A DNA stretch of 58,000 nt from Cryptomeria japonica (taxonomy: Eukaryota; Streptophyta; Pinopsida; Cupressales; Cupressaceae). Of this stretch, positions 11,396 through 20,367 are shown in pieces. A program made the position numbers and the translations under genes. The stretch covers positions 41,409,140-41,467,139 of the forward strand of contig NC_081411.1 of NCBI RefSeq assembly GCF_030272615.1, read 5' to 3'. Within the stretch, counting starts at the first letter, position 1. Each line of letters opens with the position of its first letter. The notes beneath the pieces were generated by a model. The model was not told where the DNA came from, did no database searches, and worked only from the letters and a program-made list of their open reading frames with translations.

Positions 11396-12931
11396 TGTAG
11401 TCACATAAATCTGTCCAGTTTAATTAAATGAATATTTGCTATTTATTTGATTAAAAACCTACTAGCCATCAGTTAATTAAATTAATATTTAATTAATTCA
11501 TCTTCAAACATTCTCCTATTAATTAAATAAATTATTCAATTTATTTTAATTAATTCATTATGCCAAATTCACAAATCAATTAAATGAATAAATTCTATTT
11601 ATTCAATTTAATCCCCTTTTCCTCTTTTAGATAAATTAATTAAAACATTTATTTAAATCATTAAATCTCCCCCACTTGCATTTTCTTACAAATGCAACTT
11701 GCACACATTTATTGAAATAAATAAATTTTTATTTTTATAAAATCCTATTTTCCCTCACCTACCAAATCCACTTGCACTCCTAAACCCCCTTCTAGATTCT
11801 TCTAACCCCTTCCTAATTAACCTAATCCATCCCCTAATTATTGTCACAATCCTAAGCAACTTGAAGTCACTTCTCAAAGACTCCAAAGTCTTTGAAAAGC
11901 ATTTAATGCTTTATGTGCTCAAAAAACTAACCTCTAAAGTCTTCCAAACCACTAATGGCTCTTACATGACCATTTATGATTAACCCCTAACTCAACCCTC
12001 ATGTGACCCATATGTCTCCTCAAGCATTTATTGCTTTGACTATGGTTATCCCTTTAACCTTTTCACAAGAATTTATCCATTGGATAAAATCTTTATTCTT
12101 TGAATAAAGAATTTATTCATTCAACCAAGCCTTGACCTTAACTCCCAAGTTAACTCTCAGGTCATGTCAAACATTTAATGCTTATTCCCTCTCCTCTCAA
12201 CCTCTCTCATATTGATACTTGTCATCTTGGGATTGGGTTGAAAGCCCTCACATGGATTTGATATCTTTCAATCCCGACCATTGTTGAGATTACTCAATCT
12301 CAACCATCCATTGCTCCATTTTTCCTATAAATAGAGCCCATTTCTTCATAATCCAGATCCTAAAAACTTGTATGCATTTAATCTATAGTAAATTTTAGAG
12401 AGCATTTAGCATAAATCACATATATTGTCATTTTGGACTAAAATATATCTTAGTTCATTTCATAGCATCTCATATCTAGCTTATTTTACACTTGCATAGC
12501 ATAAGTTATAAGCATTTTCAATCTTGAACCTCCATAAGCATCCATAGTGCAAAAAATTGTTGAGAGCTACACTAATTTGGAACTTGGAGAGGAGAGGAAC
12601 AAAGGAGAAGGAACTAAGAGCATGTTAAAAGGCATTTGGAAATGCCTTGTGGTGTTTGTTTCCATAGTTAAATATTTTAGCATGTTTTTAGTGTCTCTTT
12701 TGATATGCCTGCTTAGATTAGTTTTTGGTTGAATAACACTAACTTTGATCCTTGTTTCTTGTTGTTTTTTGTGTGTTATATGACCACAGGCTTTAGTCTA
12801 ACAATTGTCCATTTTGCAGAGCATCACTTTTGATAGTAGATTCTGTGTACCATCCTAATCCAAAAAGCATTTATTTTGTCTACATTCGATAGGTGGAGGA
12901 TCTGGTCAATCCACACCTCCTAGTCCCAACA
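11396..12931 (+). repeat. E1 3' LTR
   Basis: Begins TGTAGTCACA directly after the purine tract. The first 250 bp hold five AT palindromes built on TTAATTAAAT. A TATA box lies at 12326. The right end is set at CCCAACA by the TG...CA rule; with no partner LTR in the window the boundary is uncertain by tens of bases. Confidence 0.7.
12326..12334 (+). promoter_or_regulatory. TATA box in E1 LTR
   Basis: CCTATAAATAGAGCCC is a canonical plant TATA context, about 600 bp before the LTR end, as expected for the U3/R junction of a long LTR. Confidence 0.75.
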
Positions 12932-13740
12932 ATTCTACTTGAACACTCTGTCACAGGAGAAGAGATATGACTTCTAGGTCTAAAACAAAACTACTACAAA
13001 ATGGTTGTTGTAGTGACACAAAACACAAACAACAATAATAACCAACACTTGCAAAGGTGTAAACAACAACAATGATCACACTAGCATTAATCCATGCTAT
13101 TCCAAGTAACGAATCTAAAAAAAATAATAACCATGCCCTAGGGTGCGCTATGTAACACAACACTTCTAGTTTGAGGATATAACATAAATGAATTAACACG
13201 AGAAAAAAGGAGAGTTCATATGCCTCCCCTTAAGATGTCAACATACCTCTAGGTTGATATCTTAAGGTAGATAGTGATCAAGGATAAGCACCTTCAACAC
13301 CAAGAAGATACCCTTAATAAACATACATGCGTTCCAAGCTAGGAAGAAAGATCCTTGTACATGCCTCATTTCTATAAGAAAGGAAGAGATAGTTGTAAAA
13401 GAGATATTTTTCAACAAGTGTAAAGGGATCATTTTAAAGAGGGAGGAAGAGATCTTTTCCTAAAAATGTCTACCTCCAAAAATAGAGGAGATATTTAATA
13501 AAGATATTATCTTTTAAATTAAGAAATGGGTAGGAGATTAAGAATACAAACCTTCCATATTGCACACTTCAAGGTATATTCAAACCTATTTGACCTAGGA
13601 AATCCCCCATCAATAAACCTATTTTGGTCATTTTGTGTGTAGCAAATTGATTCAAGAGTTACGTGTGAAGAATTTGGCAAAGTAAATGATGACAATCAAA
13701 CTCAAATTTTGATGGCGAAAAGCAAAAGAGTAGGCCAGTT

Positions 13741-13838
13741 CACACCTCCTATCCCCAAGAATTTTTGACAACCTTTTGATAGTAGATTTTGTGTACCATC
13801 CTAATCCAAAAAGCATTCATTTTGTCTACATCCGATAG
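13741..13838 (+). repeat. Permuted copy of the E1 LTR end
   Basis: CACACCTCCTA (13741) followed by TTTTGATAGTAGATTTTGTG ... TCCGATAG (13774-13838) matches 12912-12936 and 12827-12892, but in the opposite order. Confidence 0.8.
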
Positions 13839-14430
13839 TCATTGCTAAAATTAGTTTAAAGCTTATTCATTTAGGGACCTTTCATAAAATATTCTCAACT
13901 TACACATCATAAAAGGATATTAGAATATTCATTGTTTATAATGATAAGAATTTGGTTGTTCCATACACCTTCCTTTACTATTTTAAAAATATCATCGACC
14001 AAAATATTGTGCAACAGTAGTATGGAGTGCATTTCATCTATTATATGCCCAAAGATTTCATCATACCACTTTCTTTTCAAAGGCACCCAAAATTTGATCT
14101 GTAGTTACTTCCAAAATCTCTTAAATAACCCTACTTTTTGGTGTTGGAACCAGTTCTAAGATTTTATAACAAGGGTTTCTATATTTTAAATGTCTGTATT
14201 AAAATATCCATAACACCCCCAACATTCAATTGTTGTGCTGGTATATAAGAAATATATGCATATCAAACCTTGTTCCTAAAATTTTTATTTTTTGAAATCA
14301 TAGAAACATTACATAATTTAAATGAAGGCAACCAAAAGAATGTAGAGAGATAAAAAAAACTCTATAGAGCAACTATTTTACATACCTCAAATACAAAATT
14401 GTAGGGTGGAACAGTAAAAAATCAAAGGTA

Positions 14431-14582
14431 GTCATTATGATGATTTATTTGAAGGTTCATTTGAAGATTCATAAGTTAAAGGTAGTCACTAACATATAAA
14501 GAGTGAATAAAGGTCATTATGATGATTTATTTGAAGGTTCATAAGTTAAAGGTAGTCACTAACATATAAAGAGTGAATAAAT
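14431..14582 (+). repeat. Direct duplication, about 82 and 70 bp copies
   Basis: GTCATTATGATGATTTATTT ... AAAGAGTGAATAAA occurs at 14431 and again at 14513. The first copy has an extra 12 bp (TTGAAGATTCAT). Otherwise the copies are nearly identical, so the duplication is fairly recent. Confidence 0.9.
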
Positions 14583-14732
14583 TGAAGAGCCCGATGAATT
14601 TCCAGCGTAGCATGAGGATGTATGATGTTAACAATAGCAAAATGATATTATGATGGTGGTGAAACTACAAAAAGTTTTGATCATATTTTTATTGAGCATG
14701 AAAGCAACTACCTTGAGCTCATGAATGATAGG

Positions 14733-15503
14733 TGTTTATGGTGAAAATGGATAACAATAATAACAAAATTGAAAGGCTAAATGAATTCAACCACCAAACC
14801 CTAGCCTAACAACAACAAAGATCCACCATAACATATGAAGATTACCTAAGACAATGCAAATAACTCAAAATCACAAAGATTATACCATCACATGTCCAAT
14901 AGGGTTTTGATCTCCATTCTTCCTATCTCCATTGATCTTGCTTGATATACTTGCTCTCAGATTTTTGTATGCACAAGAGCTCAACAAAGAACGGAATGTG
15001 GTTGCAAGTGGAATTGTAGTGTAGCCAAGTACTCCAAAATCAGTCATTAGGGTTTGACAATGAAGAAAGCATCTCCTTAAATAGAAGACACAATAAGAAA
15101 TGGAGGGTTAAGATTGAGAGGTGTAAAAAGAGAGGTCGGCTAGGATTAGAGGGTAGGTAGAGGAAATAATAAAATAATGAAAGAGGTAGGTAGTGTAGGA
15201 ATTAAGAGATGAATGACATGTGTCATGTGTAGAAAAAGATAATGAATTAATTTAAATAAATAAAGATTTATTTAATTAATAGAAGAAGTAGGACAATTAA
15301 ATAAATAAAATATTTATTTAATTTAGGAAAGGGATAATTTAAATAAATAAATGTATTTATTTAAATGAGAAATAAGGCTAGAAGAGGATAAATGAATTAA
15401 TTAAATAAATAAAAATTTATTTAATTAATAGAAGAATTAGGCTTAGATAATTAAATAAATAAAATATTTATTTAATTAAACATGACAATTTTGAGTGTCT
15501 ACA
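14733..15503 (-). repeat. E2 3' LTR
   Basis: On the minus strand it starts TGTAGACACTCAAAATTGTC and ends CCATAAACA. Five AT palindromes (TTAAATAAATAAA with its complement) fill 15240-15480. The 771 bp copy carries 14 bp that the other LTR lacks, between two GAGAGG words. Confidence 0.95.
15076..15084 (-). promoter_or_regulatory. TATA-like box in E2 3' LTR
   Basis: Minus strand reads CTATTTAAG, about 350 bp before the LTR end; the same word occurs at 25683-25691 in the other LTR. Confidence 0.5.
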
Positions 15504-15549
15504 TTTTGCCCCTCTTTGAGACAATGCGGCTTGTCGCGTTGTTTCAAAG
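15504..15549 (-). promoter_or_regulatory. E2 polypurine tract and hairpin
   Basis: Minus strand CAAAGAGGGGCAAAA touches the LTR start. On the plus strand CTTTGAGACAA (15514-15524) faces TTGTTTCAAAG (15539-15549) across a 14 nt loop: an 11 bp stem with one G-T pair. Compared with E1, the CG pair near the loop is an AT pair (CGA/TCG against CAA/TTG), a compensatory change, and the loop keeps CCGCA in element sense. Confidence 0.8.
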
Positions 15550-15822
15550 AAAATAAGATGAACTGATACAGAGTTGCCCCAAGATGGGAATTGGATGAAA
15601 ATGTCTGAAAAGATTGCAGACAATCTCTCGATAAGAAAGACGGGATAGAATGGACTGATCAGATAAAGTGACAAAGTCACGGGATAAGGAAGACTGACTC
15701 GGAAAATGAGAGCGAGGGTAGTCTATAAGATAGACCACGGGGGAAAATACATCCTCATTGTCATCTACACCGTCACAAGAGCATAGTGCAAAGCGAAAAT
15801 AAAGCAGCAACAGTCAGCAGCG

Positions 15823-16930
15823 ATGGCTTTTGTTCACAGATTCGACCGTGTTCGCCGATTCTAGAGGCCAACGGAGGCAGGAGAGCCAGTGAGTACCACA
15901 AAACCTCCTCGTACTTTGATGCATTTATTATTGTCATTAATTCATACTAGGTAATGTAATAAATGTGCATTTATGTCAAGAAAATGTGTGTGTCCAAAAA
16001 TGTGAATTTGTGTCTTCCAGGTCAAATCAGCAGTTCTGTGATGAACATACGCTGTCGATTGGATAAGCTGCTGAGAGGATACACTCAAGAAGGTCCTCTA
16101 GGGAAGACTAAGATAGATCAAGGCACTTTGTGATGAATAGTGAGTACCAAGATAGAGTACTTTGTGATGAACAGGGAGTACTAAAATATGAGCAGCACTT
16201 TGTGATGAACAGGGAGTGCAAATGTGAGTAACACTTTGTGATGAACAGTGAGTGTCACACACGTAGTACTTTGTGATGAACAGGGAGTACTACTAGGATA
16301 GATAGCAACACTTTGTGATGAACAGTGAGTGTCACTATGACTGACATGATTTGATTTGCTTGACTGCAGGAGTACTTGCCGATGCTGGAGTCACGGGAGA
16401 GATTCCCATCGACTCAGAGGTTGCGACCTGAGTTGACAGCCGAGGACTTAGCTGCGATTGAGGTTATGGGATTGAGATACATTCTGTATGTGCCTGAGTT
16501 TCGGGTGAACATGGGATTGTTGACTGCACTGGCTGAGAGATGGCACTCAGAGACTTGTAGTTTGCATTTGCCGATGGGTGAGATGACAGTCACCTTGGAG
16601 GATGTATATAGGATTCTACGGATACCGATCGATGGGGAGTTAGTACCCTATGATCGAGACGGAGATAGGGATGCACTGAGATGAGTGTTCTAGGATCTAG
16701 GACTAGGGATGAGGGTGGGACATGTGGCATGGGATACCATGACATGGACAGGATTAGCACTACCAATAGTGTTGACAGGAGTTATCAGTGGGTTCCTCTG
16801 TCTGGATAGGACGACACGAGGGGTGGCTACAGGGGACACAGGGGCCAGGAGAGTTGATCTTGGGTTGGGTCCTTCTAGGGCTCAAACTCCATCGAGGCCA
16901 GGCAGCTCCGAGGGAGGGAGTTCATCATAG
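15823..16930 (+). pseudogene. Antisense PMD gene carried by E2: two-exon, truncated
   Basis: Exon 2 opens after a good acceptor (TTTGCTTGACTGCAG, ending 16369) and encodes LPMLESRERFPSTQ, LAERWHSETCSLHL, GEMTVTLEDVYRILRIPIDG and ELVPYDRDGD, the PMD core, then LPIVLTGVISGFLCLDRTT. Its second half (the WAWE-containing part seen in E1) is missing and a Gly/Ser tail (SSEGGSSS) ends near 16928. A candidate exon 1 starts at ATG 15823 and reaches a GTGAGT donor at 15889 in the same phase, but holds a TAG (15862-15864). Stops also occur near 16682 and 16694. The proposed intron holds the hairpin array. It reads against E2, away from the 3' LTR. Confidence 0.75.
16123..16332 (+). repeat. Array of six hairpin units with covarying arms
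   Basis: Six units share a central TTGTGATGAACAG(G/T)G (first unit AATAG). Each is framed by complementary arms, and the arms differ between units yet stay paired: AGTACT/AGTACT (16156-16182), GCACT/AGTGC (16195-16219), ACACT/AGTGT (16231-16255), GTAGTACT/AGTACTAC (16263-16293), ACACT/AGTGT (16308-16332). The first unit (16123-16147) is a mixed GCACT/AGTAC. Spacing is 32-45 bp. It lies in the proposed PMD intron and about 620-830 bp from the E2 3' LTR. Confidence 0.9.
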
Positions 16931-18672
16931 CCTTAGAGGGCTCCCTATGTATCAGTATTGTACCATTTTTGTATTGTAGACACTTACGGGTGATTTTGTA
17001 GCCATATGATTCTTTTGACATCATTGTATCATGACACTTTTGATTATATATGAGAGATGATCCATTTTTGCGGCAGCTATATGCATGTGTACCTTATGTG
17101 ATGAAATGTTCTTATGTGATACATGTTTTATGATATGGATGCTTATATGATGCAATGCAATATATTTTTGTTCTTTTATGTTGTATATGTGATGCATGAT
17201 GCAAATGTGAATGTATGTAATGCAAATGAATATGATAATGCAAATGATTATTTACATAATGAAAATGTGAGATGTGCTAACATGTGTTGTAGGCAGGATG
17301 TGATGCAATTGTGATATCTATATGTATGTTTGAAATGCTTATATGTGGTGATGCAGGTGTAAACTATATGAACTGCAAATGTTTTTGGTGTGTCATTATA
17401 CTCAGTCATGTGATAGCAGGCTACGCGGACTCGAGAAGGACAATGGAAGTCAATCAAGAAAGGGGGATGGAAGACAGAAGATATGAACGTGAAAGAGCTT
17501 CTTGTGCGTTATCATCATTGAGCTTTATTATGGCAGAATAGGTTATGACAATCGAGGCATTTGTTCGGCTCAGAAAGTCATTGTACCTATTTGCATGGAG
17601 ATAAGACAGTCATAAACAAGGAATGCCCCAGTTCATAGTAGACTCACAGTGTCCTCATATCCTTGGACAAGTCATAGCATTACTAAAAGACAATCAACAG
17701 ACAGCAAATGCAAATAGGTGACGATACCCCATCCTCGCCTTTCTAGTCAAAGACATCCTGGAGATAGAATCTCTAGTCAAAGACATCCTGGAAAAGCTAA
17801 AAGACATGTCACCAAAAAGATAAAATCAAAAGAAAACCAAGACTCGACACCAACACCCATTGTAGTCCTCAAGTTTAGTGTCTCTTGTCACTTGTTTAAG
17901 TCTTATTCGATTGTGGTCACAATGTTCACTTTCACAAAAAGGATAGATAGCACTGAACCATATGTTGTCTGAGTCTGTTGAAAGATTTGATTTTGTTGAA
18001 GCCCATTGTTGCTGCTGTGTCTCCTTTGAAACTGACTGAATCCATGAAACTGATACTTTATTGTGGAGAAGATGGAACTTTATTGTGGACTGGCGATGCA
18101 GATGTTGCTTTATTGCGGATTGTGCGCGGATAGACTTGAAGGAGGCTGGAAGAAACTATATTCCTCGAAACATGTGATGTTCTCAGTTCCACACCCATTA
18201 CTAGACGTAGGATTTGCCTTAGCCACAGATAAGATCTGATTTATTATGGATGGAAAGGGAGTGAAAAGGGAGAGTTTATTATGAATGGCTAACCAATCTT
18301 AGGTAGATCAATAACAAGCCATGATGGGAATGGGTAAGTTTATTGTGAATGAATAGGTTGTGAGTGTGTGCAAAGTGAAAGATGAAAGAGAATCCTGAAA
18401 GAGGGAGGAGCAAAGTCTCTACGCATGGCGCTAGTGACCCAGTTTTCACCATGGTACTTGCCCAGGGCGCCACCGAAGTGGTTTTCACCGTTGGACGAAA
18501 TTATTTCTCTTTACTTTTTTTTTTTCAATTTTTTCAATTTTTTTGTTGTCACAAGGCGCCTGTTTGCCAGGTTTTCACCAAGTGACGATTTTTTTTGTTT
18601 TATAATTTTTTTGTATTTTTGAATTTTTTTTTGTAATTTTTTTGTATTTTTGAATTAGGATACTCCGAAGAG
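16931..18672 (-). other. E2 3' spacer between antisense gene and integrase tail
   Basis: No supported gene. 17060-17280 is rich in ATGCAAATG words; TCTAGTCAAAGACATCCTGG occurs at 17742 and again 30 bp on; 18495-18655 is T-rich (A-rich in element sense) with a repeated TTTTTTTGTATTTTTGAATT. Short ORFs here look like chance. Confidence 0.6.
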
Positions 18673-19671
18673 CTACGTGTAGAACCTGCGAAGATGCATG
18701 TTGTTGATAGGATCCTCCAAGGGTTCACCTTCTGTAGTTGAGAGCTGATATGCCCCAGATCCATATACCGCTATGATGATGTAAGGACCAAGCCAATTTG
18801 GCTCGAACTTGCCCTTCTTCTCTCTATCTTGCTAATTCTTGGGGTTCTCTCTGAGGACCAAGTCACCTACCTCAAATATGCGAGGCTTGACTTTGTGATT
18901 GTAACTGCATTGTTTCTTGACTGAATGATGTGTAGCTCGAGTGACTGTCTTCCTTGATGAAGGAACTGAGATAGAATTACTAGTGTGTGGACTACATAGG
19001 CCCATATGCGTGTCACCTGAAGAAGTTTGGGCATCCCTAATAACAAAGTGCCTCAAGGAGGCTCCATTAAAGGTCCATGATGTATCGCCAGAAGGGAAAG
19101 GATGTGCAGAACAAGTGGATGAGTGATGAAGGCTTATGATTACGAAGAGAAGTGAAAGTAGGATAGCATGATGGAGACTTAGGATCAACAAGTAATCTTT
19201 TTGACTTGAAATTTCAGAACTTTTGCCCCCAGTTATGTTGATATTAGGGGAGATCAACTTTTCTTCTTTTTCTTTCATAGGATTTTTATCCTTGACTTTG
19301 ATTTTTGCAGAGTCCAATAGCTTTTGATTTTGATTTGGACTAAAGGATTTTTCTTTATTTTTGACTTTTAGATTTTTCTTTTCGTAGCTTGATTTGTGAT
19401 CCCCAATGAGTGAGGGCTTTTGTAATTCTTGTTCATCCAAGTCTGGGAGTGGAGTGGAAATGGAATGAGTGGATGATATGGTAAAGCTATGTGAGTTCTC
19501 AAGAGGGCTGGTGATACGCTCAATAGATTCTTTGTTGGAACCACTCTTAGGACTATTGATATCAAGAGATGCTTGGACCACTAGAGGAGATTTGCATTCA
19601 GACTCAGTAGCCACAACACTAGGTGGTTCACACCCAATTCCTTGGCATTGTAACTTGTTTGTAGATTGTTC
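18673..19671 (-). pseudogene. E2 linker fused to integrase C-terminus
   Basis: Continues the gag-protease frame. A Ser/Lys-rich linker with no match to RT runs to about 18910, then the integrase tail: SYNHKVKPRIFEVGDLVLRE, a TAG at 18832-18834, then FEPNWLGPYII, GSGAYQLSTTEGEPLEDPIN and HLRRFYT with the terminal TAG at 18673-18675. It aligns to the end of E1 integrase (SYNHRVRPHTFEVGDLVL). RT, RNase H and the integrase core are therefore deleted inside one unbroken frame. A hydrophobic run (ILSLHHAILLSLLFVIISLH) near 19150-19210 could be a chance membrane-like segment. Confidence 0.8.
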
Positions 19672-20367
19672 CTATTGACTGAATACCTTAGGAGATAGCG
19701 GGAGTTGATCAACATGAAAGATATACTCACCACATCTCATGTCTTTAATCTTGAACTTGTCTTTGAGCTCTGCTTGTTTGGATGTAGAAGCTTTCAAGGA
19801 TTCTGGATCCACATATGCCGATGAAGGAATAGCTTCTCGATTGACTGGTATTGTTATTTCTGATCTAGGTTGCAGATTGTTGCAATATATGAATGGATTT
19901 GGATCCGCTTTGACGGTCACTTCAACTCCATTGTGTGGAAACTTGATACATCGATGATATGTAGAAGGGACTGCGCTCATCTCATGAATCCATGGACGTC
20001 CCAAGAGTATGTTGTATGTGAGATCTAGATCAAGGACTTGACAAACCACATCCTTTGTGACTGGCCCTATTCTTAATGGTAAGGTGACCGTGCCCTTGGA
20101 CGAACGCTCTTCATCATCATAGGCCTTAATGGTGATTTGGTTTGTAGAATTCACAGCTTTGTCAGAATATCCCAATTGTCTTATGGTACTCAAGGTACAA
20201 ATGTTAAGACCTGCTCCTCCATCTATCAGGACTCGCTTTATTCGGTGTTTATGTATGAAGGCTTCAACGTGTAAAGGTGCATTATGAGGCTGACTTATGG
20301 AGGCATCATCGGCTTCTATGAATGTGAGGGAGTGTGGAACGGATAGGTATCCCACCATGGCTTGAAA
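19672..20367 (-). pseudogene. E2 retropepsin with intact active site
   Basis: Aspartic protease of the gag-pol polyprotein. The loop RVLIDGGAGLNICTL (near 20245-20200) is intact, followed by IRQLGYSDKA, the ERSSKGTV strand and ILLGRPWIHEMSAVPSTYHR. No G-patch follows, unlike E1 and E3. In-frame TAG codons bound it at 20368-20370 (Gln in E1) and 19672-19674; the second sits in a CAA-TAG-G context, as at the equivalent place in E1 (903-905). Confidence 0.85.

Larger units (their letters stand above)
1..12931 (+). mobile_element. E1: old Ty3/gypsy (Tat-like) LTR retrotransposon, 5' part outside window
   Basis: Seen: a decayed polyprotein in the order gag tail, retropepsin, G-patch, reverse transcriptase, RNase H, second RNase H and integrase (to 5593), then a long spacer with an antisense gene, a polypurine tract and a 3' LTR starting TGTAG. 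Known: a second RNase H domain between the first RNase H and integrase, and an antisense ORF between integrase and the 3' LTR, are marks of the Tat lineage of Ty3/gypsy. The 5' LTR and most of gag lie left of the window. Many stop codons and frame changes show an old inactive copy. The right end at 12931 (CCCAACA) is inferred from a TG...CA terminus only, since the second LTR is not in the window. Confidence 0.8.
12932..14727. other. Spacer between E1 and E2, no recognisable gene
   Basis: Low-complexity AT-rich sequence. It is the left part of the locus into which E2 inserted and resumes at 26103. It holds a permuted copy of the end of the E1 LTR (13741-13838) and an 82 bp direct duplication (14431-14582). 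I see no coding stretch with domain-like content. Confidence 0.6.

Noticed and set aside
19150-19210. Hydrophobic run as an envelope-like transmembrane segment in E2
   Set aside because: It sits in a linker with no signal peptide, no cysteine pattern and no envelope position relative to integrase; probably chance.
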